Below are positions 11,313-23,100 of a DNA stretch of 64,000 nucleotides, in pieces; within the stretch, counting starts at the first letter, position 1, and every line of letters begins with the position of its first letter. The position numbers and the translations under genes were made by a program. The DNA is from Nothopassalora personata (taxonomy: Eukaryota; Ascomycota; Dothideomycetes; Mycosphaerellales; Mycosphaerellaceae), in NCBI GenBank assembly GCA_033816765.1, contig CM066291.1, forward strand, positions 1,550,001 through 1,614,000. Reading direction: 5' to 3'. The notes under the pieces were generated by a model. That model made no database searches. It saw only the letters and a program-made list of their open reading frames with translations, and was not told the DNA's origin.

Positions 11313-11509
11313 TATTAAGGGGATGTCGCAATGTATAGCACGCCCACGACCTACTAGTCGTAGATGAACTAATTCTTGCCTTTTGTTTAAGACGCATCGC
11401 GCGTCGCAAGGTGTACTTATGCGTATCACGTGCGGCTTAGTAGCCGGTCGCGACCGCATGTTACATGTAAGGCCACATGTAGGGGTTAGCCACTGGGCTG
11501 CCCCTTACA
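11313..11509 (-). repeat. 5' LTR of Gypsy A1
   Basis: 197 bp partner of 4817-5013, same orientation. It retains slightly more CA/TG sites than its partner. It is followed by CGACC, the right target duplication. Confidence 0.88.
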
Positions 11510-11514
11510 CGACC

Positions 11515-11973
11515 CTATATTTGTTTTACGGATAACTATCTAATCGATTTAAGAACTACTATAGAACATCGGTACTAAGTATTATTACCGTAGTATAGTA
11601 TCTAAAGGAGCTAGACTAGATATAGAGTTTAGAGACAATACCTCTAGTAACCTAGTAAGGTCTACTAAGGATAACTAGGTACTTAGAAAAGGTATAGAGT
11701 TTTAGGCATAGAAATCTATACTAATTAGCGTACTACTAGAGAAGGATCTAGTTAGATATATTATCTATAACCTAGACTAGGTTAATCTAAAGTATACTCT
11801 AAATAGGGCAGCTTATAAATAACCCTAAGATACGACTAAGAATACCTAGAATAAGACTACTACCTAGAATAAATCTCCTTAGGATATTACTAGTAGTATA
11901 GGATATAAAGCTACCTATAAGCGATAGAAGAAAGAGGATATACAATCTTTTAGCATTATTATAGCTAGATTAG
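11515..11973 (+). pseudogene. Fragment of Copia relic E (5' part)
   Basis: RIP-decayed DNA between Gypsy A1 and Gypsy C1. Because C1 has a perfect ATTAG target duplication, this segment joins directly to 19025 onward, which encodes Copia-type gag. Translation of the plus strand gives gag-like fragments broken by many TAG/TAA. No LTR could be identified. Confidence 0.5.
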
Positions 11974-12425
11974 TGTTACGGAATGATTCCTATAGACCCT
12001 AGAATTATGACGATAAGACAAACACGTAACTTATCCTACCTAAGCGCTTAGACTTAGAGCGATTAGACTGCTTATGCTTAGACTAATTAGACTGCTTATG
12101 CTTAGACTAATTAGACTGCTTATGCTTAGACTAATTAGACTGCTTATGCTTAGAATAACTAGACTAACTACCGAGATCTACGAATCTCCTTTGTATTTAG
12201 GAACGCTAAGAACCCCCTATAGTTTCGAGGCGTTTAACTTACTGTTTAATATTACTGTTTAGAATATACTATAACCTAACCTCTACCTTACTGCTACTTA
12301 GTCTTTACGAGACAAGACAGCTACTGCTTTATTACTCTCCCTTGACTTCCTATCGGCCCGAGAACAAACCCGATTAAGCTTGTCTTCTTAACTTATAATA
12401 TTATTAGGTTATACTAAACCTAATA
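11974..12425 (+). repeat. 5' LTR of Gypsy C1
   Basis: 452 bp, begins TGTTACGGAATG and ends CCTAATA (a RIP form of CCTAACA seen in the 3' LTR). Contains four copies of a 24-bp repeat at 12063-12158. Confidence 0.92.
12063..12158 (+). repeat. 24-bp x4 tandem repeat inside the LTR
   Basis: Unit TTAGACTGCTTATGCTTAGA followed by CTAA, four consecutive copies, the last slightly changed. The 3' LTR has only two copies (18710-18757) and the C2 right LTR also has a short array near 56315-56385. The short open frame it creates is not a gene. Confidence 0.95.
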
Positions 12426-12439
12426 GCTTTAAACGCCCT

Positions 12440-13980
12440 CTACGATAGGAGACCGATAGAGTAAACGGGGAACACCCGCCCCTAGTAAAGCAAGTAGAGC
12501 CCGACGACCTTAGACCGCGAACGATACTATTAATGCCTTAGCTACTTATATAGGCAACGACACCCTTAAGGTTAGCAAGCTAGAATACTACTATAGCGAC
12601 CGAGACAAGTTCGACACTTAGGTCTCTTAGATAGATATGTACTTCTTATTTAACTCTATGCCTAAGAACCTTAAGCCTGTCTTTACTACTACCTTCTTAA
12701 GAGGACGAGCATAGTATTAGGTTAAACTATTCCTTAGGAAATACCTAGACAGTAACGGAGAAGACAATGCCGACGGAATCTTTAGGTTATATAACTATCT
12801 TAAGCATACTATAAAGAGCGTCTTTAGTGTCTCTAATAAGATTGCTACTGCCGTTCGTGTTATTTAGCATTTAACCTAGAAGACATCTACTACCGAATAT
12901 GCTACTAAATTCTAGGAATACGCGTAACTTACCGATTAGGACGACGAAGCCCTTTAAGTTATGTACCGAAGAGGACTAAAGGAGCATGTTAAGGATAAGT
13001 TAATAAGGGACGGTCGGAAGATCGATAGCTTAGGCGACCTCGTTAGAGTTACGATTAATCTTAACGATAAGCTCTACGAGAGAGCTATAGAATAACGATA
13101 CGACTCTAAGGTATCCGGAAAGGCTAGATACATACTAGGCTATAATAACCGTAATAGAGGCTTCTACGACAATTATAATAATAAGCCTAGGGATAAACCG
13201 TACTACGAACTATAGCTAATAGAACTCGACGTTACCGAGAAAAGTCGTAAGATTAGGAACAGTAACGGGAATAGAGCATCCCGGAGTTCGAAAGAAACAC
13301 GACTTACTACGGATATAGCAAACCTAGCTACCTAGTAAGGGACTACCGCGGTAAGAATATAGTGCGCCGCGAACAGTTTAATATAATGTAACCCCGAACT
13401 AGTAAATCTAAGAGTAGCGTTGGATCTTAAGGAGATACCGACTATACTCGGAGAGTAGGGGAGAGAGCTAGTAATAGAAGCACGACGCCTCTCCTAGACC
13501 CCTTAGAAGGACGAGGAGGATACTATAGGTAGTAAATAGTAGTTATTCCATTTAATGCGAAGAACTAACTACGATAGTTTAACATAATAACACGAAGAGT
13601 CGACTACGAGATCGAATCCGAGTCTCGAAATGGTTATAGAAGCCTTTATTAGCGATTCTATTACTAGACTCGTGTTAAGTTTACTACGCCGCGAAGTTAG
13701 GCGTAGGGTATTAGCCTTAATAACTAAGAGAAACCCTAGAAGCGACGTATAGGCAAAACGCTACGCTCCGAGAAGTAGACATCGACGAATCCTACTTTAA
13801 TAACGATAAAAGCGATAAAGAAAACTAGGACCCCGGATAGAACGGATCGTAGTTACCGGAACTATAGGAAGAAAGTTAAGAAACTACCGGGCTAAATACT
13901 ATCGAGGAAGACTAGGATCCGGAAGAATTAAGCGAAGAAGATTCCTCCGAAGGAGAAGAGAGCGACACTAACGACGACAA
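12440..13980 (+). pseudogene. gag: Gypsy C1 gag remnant
   Basis: Plus-strand frame interrupted by RIP stops. A gag-type domain is readable near 12570-13130 (LEYYYSDRDKFDT, MYFLFNSMPKNL, KHTIKSVFSVSNKI, EHVKDKLIRDGRKIDSLGDL). The downstream part to about 13980 is acidic and not assigned. Confidence 0.75.
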
Positions 13981-14289
13981 CAAATAACTAACCTTTACGA
14001 TTAACGTACCTAAGAAATTATACAATATAATCGTATACCTATAAAGAAGGCACGAGGAATTCCTACCTAAGATAGGCGAACGAAGGATGCTATACTCTAT
14101 TAAGTTTAATAAGATACTCGACACCCTACGAGGCATAGCCTAGAGATACCCACTTATAGAAACAACCGAGAATCTAGTAACCGCCGTTATAGAACGACTA
14201 CCGATAGGGAGCCGAATAATAAGAACCGGATATCTTATACCGTTAGGAACATTTATATCGAATAAATTACGCAACGTAGTGCAATACGT

Positions 14290-17200
14290 ATGCGCACTCT
14301 ACTTAGAAACGTAGAAGATCTAGGAACGTTACCGAATATAGGTATAGATATAGAAAGGCTCGCGCTAGGTTTAAGCGGAGGCCTCGAGACACGAAGCACG
14401 ACGTTCTATATACGAATAGGGAAAAGGATCGACTCCCTAGGAATAAGCGACCGAAGGGAGTTATACAACATAGAAAAGGCTTAAGCATTACTAACGATAA
14501 TAGTGTTTCGAACTAAGATTATCGTTAACGGGCATAAGATAGATACTATAATAGATTCCGGAGTAAGCGGGAACTTTACCTCTAAATTATTTATTATAAG
14601 ATATAGGATCGCTATCTATAAGAAGAAAGAGGGTTATAAATTAATCGCGGTAGACGGATTATCCTTACCTAGTATAGAGCGCGAGACGATACCGCTACTA
14701 CTTACTATCTAACGGCACTACGAGGAGATTATCTTAGATATTACTAACATAGCTAGTTATAACATCGTACTAGGTATACCTTAGTTAAGAAAGTATAATC
14801 TAGTAATCGACTAGAGAAGAGGAGTACTTACATTTAGGGAATACGACTACGTTATCGACATTTAGCCTACGTAGCGGTAGCGTTCGCTAGTAGATAAGGT
14901 AAAGAGATAGCTAAACAGGATATAGCTTACGCCAAATAGAAGGATAGAAGAACTACCTTCGACTAGGATAGACACTAGCGTAGGGCCGCCGGGTTACGAA
15001 GTCACTAGAAGTAATAGAAGTAACGCACTATCGAAGGATACTAATATCTTAGAGTTAAGTATTTCTAAGGAGTATCGTAAGTAGTCGCGACTCTTTAAAG
15101 AGGAAAGAGGTAAGGATGCCTTACCTAAGCACTAACTATAGGATTATAAGATAAACATTTAGCTAGGGAAAGAGCCTCTATAGGGACCCCTATATTAAAT
15201 GTCTAAGAAAGAGCTATAGACCCTACGAGAATAGCTAAAGGAGAAGCTAGCTAAAGGATAGATAAGAAGATCTACCTTAAGTATAGGAACTCTATATATG
15301 TTCGTTCCAAAAGTAAACGGGAAGTTACGACTCGTATAAGACTATAGGAAGTTAAACGAGATTACGATTAAGAACCGATACCAGCTACCTAACATCGAAG
15401 AAGCATAAGATAGATTAACCGGATTAGACTAGTATACGAAGATTAACCTACGAGATACCTTCTACGCTATACGGATAGTAGAAGGAGAAGAATAGAAAAC
15501 CGCTTTTAGAATAAGATACGGACTTTACGAATTCTTAGTTATACTAATAGGATTAACTAACGTACCCGCATCCTATTAGGACCTTATTAACGAAACACTT
15601 AGAGACCTACTCGACGTATACGTTATCGCTTATATAGACGATATATTAGTCTATACGAAAGGATCCCTTTAGAACTATATAAAGCAAGTCTAGAACGTAT
15701 TTAAACGACTTACGCGTTTAGGATTTAAGACGGCACCCGAGAAATGCGAATTCTATAAGAAAGAAGTCAAATTCTTAGGCTTTATTATTAGTACTATAGG
15801 GATAACGATCGACCCTATAAAGACACAGTCAATTAGAGAATAGCTAGAACTAAAAACAGTTAAGGACGTATAATCATTCCTTAGACTAGCGAACTATAAC
15901 CGGAAATTCATTAAGGACTACGCAAAAACAGTAGTACTAATAACGATGCTTACGAGGAAAGACATTACCTAGAAATAGGGAAAGGAATAGATTAAAGCAT
16001 TTAAGAAACTTAAGGAACAATGCGCTTTAGCCCCTACGCTTCGACTATTCGATAGTAGTAAGGAAGTCTATATCGAGACCGATACGTCTAATATAGCAAT
16101 AGGCGCGTATCTAACATAGACACACGATAGGTAGAGATACCTAGTAGCCTATTACTCCCGGAAAATAACTACAGCGGAATAGAACTACGACATCTATAAT
16201 AAAGAGCTTCTAGCTATTGTTACTACTATATAACATTAGAGAGTATATGTCGAGGGCCTACCGAAGTTAATGATTCTTTCTAACTATAAGAATCTTACGT
16301 ACTTCACGACGACGAAAGAACTTACCCGAAGGCAAGCCCGCTAGTCGGAGCTACTAGGGCAATACAAGTTCGAAATTAAATATACTCTAGGAAGAGAGAA
16401 CGGCCGCGCCGACGCGCTAAGCCGAAGAAGCGACTACATAGAAGGAAAGGAACTAGTGCAATATAAAGTACTAAAAACGAACCCCGACGGAAGTCTTAGT
16501 ACTAACATAAGAGAATTTAATAACATCGTACGAATATTAGGCGACAGGGATAAACAATTCCCTATATCGTAAGGAAAATACTAAGTACTAAAGGATCGAG
16601 AAGAAGAATATATACGACAACATTACGACGGACTAACTTATAGACACCCTAGAACTTTAAAGACAATAGACCTAATATAACGCAGTTTCTCATTTCTATA
16701 GATAAGACTTAAGGTGTTACGCTACATTAAACAATGCGTACACTACTAACGAAACAAGGCTACGAGACATACAAAATACGGTTACCTATAGTTTAGGACA
16801 CTACCGACAAAACTATAGGACGAAGTTATAATAGACTTTATTACGAAACTCCTACCGTTAAGAGACTAAGTTACGAAACAACTATACGACATAATACTAG
16901 TTATAGTTAATAGACTTATAAAATACGCACACTTCATTCCTACATTAGAAACATATAATATAGAGCAGCTCGGTTACCTCGTACTAGATAGACTTATCCG
17001 GTACTACGGATTCCCTTAAGCGTTTATAACGGATAGAGACAAGTTATTCATATCGAACTACTAGAAGACGCTTATAGGAACGATCGGAATTAAACATAAG
17101 CTGTTAATAGCATATTATCCGGAGATAGACGGATAAACCGAAAGGATGAATTAAGCGCTAGAACAATATCTACGACACTACATTAACTACGTATAAGACA

Positions 17201-17850
17201 ACTAGGTTTTATTACTACTAATAGCGTAGATCGTACTAAACAACTACAAATCGGAGACAACTTTAACGACACCATTTTATACGAATTTTAGAAAAGATCC
17301 TAACCTATTTAGAACACCTAGATCTTACCTATAAGCCGAAAGAGCAATCGTGACGACGGATACTCTTAAGGAAGTGCATAAAGAAACACGTAAGGCGATC
17401 GAAGATGCATAACAAAAACTGTCTTAATAAAGGTAGGACATAAGAAAAATAGCACCTCTACTAAAAGAGGGGAATAAGGTCTATCTCCTTACGAAAAACC
17501 TAAGAACAAGAAGATAGACTAAGAAACTAGATTACGTTAAGGTCGGACCATTTTCTATCGATAAAGTTATAGGACTAGTTAACTACCGCCTACGACTACT
17601 ACCCGACGCTAAAATCTACCTAGTTTTCTACATCTCTAAGTTAGAACCCGTAGACGCCGAAACACCCTACTAGGAAAGCTTCTATTTCGAGCTAGAAGTA
17701 GAAAACGAATTTAAAGTCGAAAGAATCCTAGATAAGAAAGGTTAGCGATACCTTATTAAGTAGAAAGGATACGACGAATTAGAAAATACCTAGGAACTAA
17801 AACAAAACCTACAAAACTGTTAGTAAAAGATCCGACAATACTAAAAATAG
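14290..17850 (+). pseudogene. pol: Gypsy C1 pol remnant (protease, RT, RNase H, integrase, chromodomain)
   Basis: Aspartic protease with the active-site run TIIDSGVSGNF at about 14550-14580. RT active site YIDD is intact at 15631-15642 (AYIDDILVYT). An RNase H segment lies at about 16070-16450 (YIETDTSNIAIGAYL type). The integrase core begins at about 16820 (VIVDFITKLLPL), followed by FITDRDKLFI and ERMNQALEQYL, covering DDE. A C-terminal chromodomain-like segment ends near 17830 (VERILDKKGQRYLIK, KGYDELENT). Numerous TAG codons stand for Gln or Trp, so it is dead. Confidence 0.88.
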
Positions 17851-17894
17851 GTCCGCCGATATAACTAACGATAATCGATCTCTCGGCCGACGAG

Positions 17895-17968
17895 CGACTA
17901 GGGTAGGAATCGAACCTACGACCTTAAGAGTATAGATAGCTTACGCTCTACTACTAAGCTACCTAGCC
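17895..17968 (-). tRNA. tRNA-like gene embedded in Gypsy C1, antisense to pol
   Basis: 74 nt on the minus strand. The acceptor stem GGCTAGG pairs with CCTAGTC (six Watson-Crick pairs and one G-T). The A box TAGCTTAGTAG and a perfect B box GGTTCGATTCC are present. D stem GCTT/GAGC and T stem GTAGG/CCTAC close properly. The anticodon arm is degraded: only TAAG/CTTA pairs, leaving an oversized loop, so no isotype can be assigned. It sits about 45 bp beyond the end of pol and upstream (in plus coordinates) of the antisense ORF. A homologous gene occupies the same place in copy C2 (50516-50639). It is probably a pseudogene now because of RIP changes. Confidence 0.72.
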
Positions 17969-18064
17969 GATTAATAAGAACAGGGACGCGACTTACGAAT
18001 AAATACCCTAATAAGTCTCTACCCCTAGGGACTCGCCCTAAGGCTCCGCTCTAGAAAGCGCCGC

Positions 18065-18540
18065 CTAGTTATTTACGGGCATCTCTAGGATATCCGAAAA
18101 AGAAACTAGCGAAGGCGACACCTCTACCCCCGACGCCCGCTTAAGAAACGCTAGCTCCTCGCGCGCCTCTTCCTCCTCGAGCTCCTCTAACTCCTTAGCG
18201 ACGGCATCGTTAGTGCGACGCTTAGCTAATCGTAGCTGTTTCCGAAGACGGATCTTGCGCATCTTTAGCCGCACCTCCTCCTCTTTAATCCTCTTAAGCT
18301 CTAGCTTAAGATTATCGCGCGAATCGCGAAGACGTTCCTACTCCGGACGAGAAAGACGTACGTCGTAATCCTTATAGCCTTTTCGAATATAGGCCGAACA
18401 CTTCCTAGACCGAGAACCTACGATACACTTTACTACTACGCCCGAGGATCGAGACTTCTAACAATTTGTGCATAGAGCTATTTCGATACTAGAAACTTCG
18501 GTATCCTAAGTAAGTCGTTAACGGCGTTTATAGGAGGAAG
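18065..18540 (-). pseudogene. Antisense ORF of Gypsy C1: Cys cluster plus coiled coil
   Basis: Opposite strand to pol, between the tRNA-like gene and the 3' LTR. Frame: ALCTNC, later KCIVGSRSRKCSAYIRKGYKD, then a long charged helix (RLRDSRDNLKLELKRI, RLRKQLRLAKRR, KELEELEEEEAREELAFL) ending EMPVNN and stop at 18065. With Tyr read as RIP-changed Cys or His, the N part resembles a CxxC...C...CxxCxRKGxxC zinc-binding cluster seen, as I recall, in many unannotated fungal proteins, each followed by a coiled coil. Only two or so stop codons, all TAG for Gln. Homologue at 49932-50339. The start is unclear because of RIP; about 160 codons. No intron is evident. Confidence 0.72.
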
Positions 18541-18620
18541 AAGAAATAGTTAACTATTACTATAAGAAACGATAACGGCTTAAGAAGCTTCGGGACGAAG
18601 CTAGGCTAAGAAGGGGATAG

Positions 18621-19024
18621 TATTACGGAATGATTCCTATAGACCCTAGAATTATAACGATAAGATAAACACGTAACTTATCCTACCTAAGCGCTTAGAC
18701 TTGGAGCGATTAGACTGCTTATGCTTAGACTAATTAGACTGCTTATGCTTAGAATAATTAGACTAACTACCGAGATCTACGAATCTCCTTTGTATTTAGG
18801 AACGCTAAGAACCCCCTATAGTTTTAAGGCGTTCAACTTACTATTTAATATCACTGTTTAGAATACACTACAACCTAACCTCTGCCTTACTGCTACTTAG
18901 TTTTTACGAGACAAGACAGCTACTGCTTTATTACTCTCCCTCAACTTCCTATCGGCCCGAGAATAAACCCGATTAAGCTTATCTTCTTAACTTGTAATAT
19001 TATTAGGTTATACTAAACCTAACA
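18621..19024 (+). repeat. 3' LTR of Gypsy C1
   Basis: 404 bp, begins TATTACGGAATG (RIP form of TGTTACGG) and ends CCTAACA. Has two 24-bp repeats versus four in the 5' LTR; otherwise it closely matches. Followed by target duplication ATTAG. Confidence 0.92.
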
Positions 19025-19029
19025 ATTAG

Positions 19030-19502
19030 ACTCTATCCTAAGGCTAAACTTTAGAGATATAGACAAGTTAGCTAAGGAATTATATAATTTAATTAAGGTA
19101 ATATATAAGCTAGTTATTATAATTAATCTATATAATACTCTAAAGGTAGTTAGGCATATTAAGTTAGATACTATAAGACCTAATATATTAAAGTACTATA
19201 AAGACTTTTAAGCTTAGGTATATAACTACAAGACTACTTTAGAGCAATTTATTAGATTCTCCCTAGTTAATAATAAGTTACTACTTAAATCCTTATTTAT
19301 CCTCCTAGATAGTATCTATAGACTATACTTTATTAAAGACCTAAACTATATTAAATAGCTTAGGATATAGAGATATAATAATCCCCTAGAATTAACTACC
19401 CTAGAGAGAATGTTTATAACTCTTAGGAAGGAGTAAGTACCTACTACCTATAAGCCTAGTAATAGCTTTATTAGAGCATTCTTAAGTAAGAATAATAATA
19501 AG
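19030..19502 (+). pseudogene. Copia relic E, gag segment
   Basis: Plus-strand translation gives a Copia-type gag region (RDIDKLAKELYNLIKVIYKL, LEQFIRFSLVNNKLLLKSLF, LELTTLERMFITLRKE), interrupted only by RIP-type stops. It continues after Copia D at 25125 with a decayed zinc knuckle. Confidence 0.7.
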
Positions 19503-19749
19503 TTTTAAGATATAGCATCTTAGGGGGAGCTAACAGTTAGGTTGTGATCTAATAGCCTAAGGCATCTACGATGACTCAGCTTATCGGAAGACACCTTCTC
19601 TACCCTTTAGCTTAGATAGACATCTAACACAATTAACACATTGGTTCCTAATATATTGCTGCATGCCCTATAGCTATTAGCTAGTTAAAGATTGATCTCT
19701 TACTCCACTTCGCTGCTAACTACGTATCCTATAAGGTCTTAACTTAACA
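19503..19749 (+). repeat. 5' LTR of Copia D
   Basis: 247 bp matching 24873-25119. Starts TTTTAAGATATAGC (3' copy TGTTAAGATGTAGC) and ends CTTAACTTAACA. The next bases GGTTATAAGCCCGGG may be the primer-binding site. Confidence 0.92.
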
Positions 19750-20169
19750 GGTTATAAGCCCGGGTTTGTGTAGGAGTAAGAGTAACCTATATTAGTATAG
19801 GTTACTTGTATCCCTTGCTATTATAGCAGAAAACATCTAGGAAGCAGAAGTCTACCCTATCTATCCTATTAAGGAGCTTGGTTTAATACTAAGTAATAGA
19901 TAATCTAGAAAAGGACTCTATGCGGCTTACTATAAGCCAATACCTTAAAGACACTCTATAGGCAGAACTGCATCGAGATACTATTAAGAAGGACTTTAAG
20001 CAAGTTATTTAGAACTCTGCTAGGAGAGATAGACCTATGTCCTAGCTCCGAGACCACACCGCTCTTTCTTTACCCTACTAAGCAGGCCTTAGTATCTATA
20101 CCTACGAACCTTACTATTCTACACTAAAAGCCTTAGCAGGACCTAAGCTACGACTTTGAAGCATATACA

Positions 20170-23100
20170 CCTTGTTTTATTACATTCAATTTATTATAGA
20201 TTTATACTAAGAGAAAGGAGAAGAGAAGGGAACTAAAATCCCAATTCTTAGGAGAGATAACTAGAAGAGATAGTTTAACCTTTAGAGATATAAGATAGAG
20301 AGCTAGTTAGCATTCTTTGCAATTAATGACCTGTTAGAAGTGTCATTTAACAACATTAAGGGCAAGAACCTAAAACTCTAGGAAGAGACTAAGATTAAAG
20401 AGATTCTTAATGCACTAACATAGACAAAACAAAATGCAGCTTACTGCTTTAGTATCCTAAGTAGGATTATAGAAGAAGATGAATTTAAGCTTAAGGGCTC
20501 TTACGAATCTAGAAAAGCTACTAAGATATAGGTACATCTCTAGAACAAGTATAGCTAGGTATTACTAACCTATACATATAAGCTTATAAAACAGTTTATG
20601 AACTTTAAGATAAGTGAAGAGTTTACTATTAGATCTGCATAGGCACACCTAGTGTCTCTTAGAAGGAGGATTGCTAATGTTAACCTAGAGGGCTAGTACT
20701 ATAGGAAAGCTAATATAAGAATGACCTAGCTTTTAAGCTTACTGCTACCTAACTACTATATAGCTAGGGATACTATTATAGCTTAGCTAAAGATAGATTA
20801 TAAAAGGACCTTAAAGATTCTTAAGGCTCAAGAGGCTAGATTAAATCCCTCTAAGGCTAAGTATAGTATAGTAGCTACCTAGGTTAGGCCCTTAGGTTAG
20901 GTAAGATTACTTTCCTAGCTTCTCTATAAGAAGGACCATCTTATTAAGGACTGCCCTAGTCTCTCTAAGGCAAAGAAGGTCCTTAGATCTCATTCCTAAG
21001 CACTATCCTCCTAGAATGTAATATATGTTAAGAAGAGAAGATCTCTACTACCATCTTTAAGAAGAACACTAAGAGAGAAGTCCTCTATAGAGGAACTTAA
21101 GAAAATGGTGAAGAAACTTAGCTCTAACATGCTATCACTCTAGAAGAACTAGGCCCAGTCTCCTTCCTCTAAAATAAGGAAGACTAGGAAAGGTTTCTCT
21201 GCCTAAGAGCTACCTAACTTATGCAACTTATCCTAGAAGACAATTTTTTATAATAATAATAAGTATAATAAAGTGGCTCACTTAACTGTAGAAGTCTAAG
21301 GCAAGTTCCCCTTATTAGAGTAGTTACTTAATTCTTGTACTTTATCCTATATAACTAACTAGAACTACCTCTTTAGATCTATAACTCCCTTAATAAAGAA
21401 GAAATGGATCAAAGTAGGAGGTAGGCATTTATTAGCTACTTATATTAGGACTATAGAGATAAGTGGGAGATCTAGCAGGAAAGTTGTTTTAGAAGATGTT
21501 CTACTTATACCTAAGCTAGGGGTAAACCTAGTTTCTTAGAACTAGTTTAGCAAGCAGTTTAGTGTCTAACCTCCTTCATTTTCTCTTGTATCCCCCTCTA
21601 GCTAAACTGTTGTCTAGACAAGGCTTCTTAGGGGGGTTCTATTCATTAATAAGATTTCTCCTCTACTATAAGAAAGGGCACATTACTTATTGTATGCACT
21701 ACTAATAGAGAATGCCTTTATAACTGCTAAATTAGAGACTAACCTAAAACAGTAGGAGCTTTAGTATAGAAGATTTGCACACTTTAGGAAGAACTTACTC
21801 TAGAATCTTTATAAGGTAATAGACTTAAAAGAACCTATTCCTATTCCTAGAGATAGCTTCTACTAGTGTAGAGTGTGTTTAATAGCAAAGATAAAGAAGT
21901 ACAAAGGCAAATTTACTAAGAGAAGACCTAAAAGACTTGCCCTTGTATCTATTAACATATATAGTCTACTACTAACATTAAGGCTAGGGTTCAAATACTA
22001 GCTTAAGATTGTTAACAACTTCTCTAGAAAAAAGTAGACCTGTCCTCTTAAGAAAAGAGAAGATGCTCTAGTTGCTCTCTAGAACTAGAAGATTAAGGCA
22101 GAGAGGAAATTATTAGCATAGTTAAAAGCAGTTAGGCTTAATAATGTAAGGGAACTTATTACATTAGTTAAGCAGTAGGAGAAGGATTTAGGAATTGGGC
22201 TAGAGTATACTAAGGCATACAACTCGCTCTAAAATGGACTAGTTAAAAGGTCAATACAAACCTTAGAAGACTCTATAAGGGCAATGCTTAAAGAGGCCAA
22301 GATACTAATTGAATTCTAGCCTAAAGCACTAGAAGCCTAAACCTACATAAGGAATAAACTACTAAATAGTCTAGACTATAATAGGTTTAAGGTTTCACTA
22401 GATAAAGCCTTTAATAGTATTAAGCTAACTATTAACTATTTAAAGGTTTAGGGATGCAAAGCTATTATCTATATAGACACAAGATCCTAGCCTTAATAGG
22501 CAAGAAGTAATAAACTAATAAATAGAGGCAAAGAAGCAGTGTTTGTTAGATACGTTAAAAACACAGCTAAGGCCTAGCTCTTTTAGGAACTAGACATAAA
22601 AGCTATAAAACAACATATATATGTAGACTTCTTTAAGGACTAACCTAGAGGTAATATAGATCTCAATATTACAAAATTGAATCTATTAAGTAATGTACTA
22701 GCTAGGAGACCCTTAGGGAGGCTAAGGAAGGATATATCCTTAGAGCAACCTATTCACTATTTAATCATTTAGTAGAGCAGCCTAGTAACAGCCTAGCTAA
22801 GAAAGCTGTTTATACAACTTCCCTAGCCTCTAAAGAATATAGGGGAATTTTAGAAAATCGATAAGCTAATTAAGATAAGTTCACTAGATCTCTAGGAAAA
22901 GAATGTTACTAGGACACAAGTAACTACTCTTAGATCATCCCTTAGTAAGAGGAGGGCTAACTATAATGTTAAGGGCTATAAATGGAAATAGAAAGCCCTA
23001 AGATCTATAGTCCCTATACCTAAACTAGCTACTAAAGTAGGAGAAGCAATAGACCTCTTAGAGAACCTTACTACTTACTACTAAGCTTTCTTTACAGCTA

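Larger units (their letters stand above)
4817..11509 (-). mobile_element. Ty3/Gypsy chromovirus A1, RIP-inactivated, with antisense gene
   Basis: 6.69 kb element coding on the minus strand. Direct repeats of 197 bp lie at both ends (4817-5013 and 11313-11509). Flanking 5-mers CAACC and CGACC differ by one base and fit a decayed target duplication. A polypurine tract (GGGAGGGGAGGCAAT on the minus strand, 5014-5028) abuts the 3' LTR. Order on the minus strand: gag (about 11290-10140), protease, RT, RNase H, integrase, chromodomain (to about 6390). Between pol and the 3' LTR lies a gene on the opposite strand (5315-6252). Coding frames are riddled with TAG/TAA where Gln is expected and with Cys/His to Tyr changes, as RIP gives. 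Confidence 0.9.
11974..19024 (+). mobile_element. Ty3/Gypsy chromovirus C1 with antisense ORF and antisense tRNA-like gene
   Basis: 7.05 kb, plus strand, target duplication ATTAG on both sides (11969-11973 and 19025-19029). The 5' LTR is 452 bp and the 3' LTR 404 bp; the difference is two extra 24-bp repeats. Order: gag, protease, RT, RNase H, integrase, chromodomain. Then on the opposite strand a tRNA-like gene (17895-17968) and a Cys/coiled-coil ORF (18065-18540), then a polypurine tract (AAGAAGGGGATAG) against the 3' LTR. Coding frames are RIP-inactivated. It sits inside Copia relic E. Confidence 0.93.

Noticed and set aside
12074..12262. Open frame with repeated LRLIRLLM pattern
   Set aside because: It is a by-product of the 24-bp tandem repeat in the C1 5' LTR, not a protein gene.
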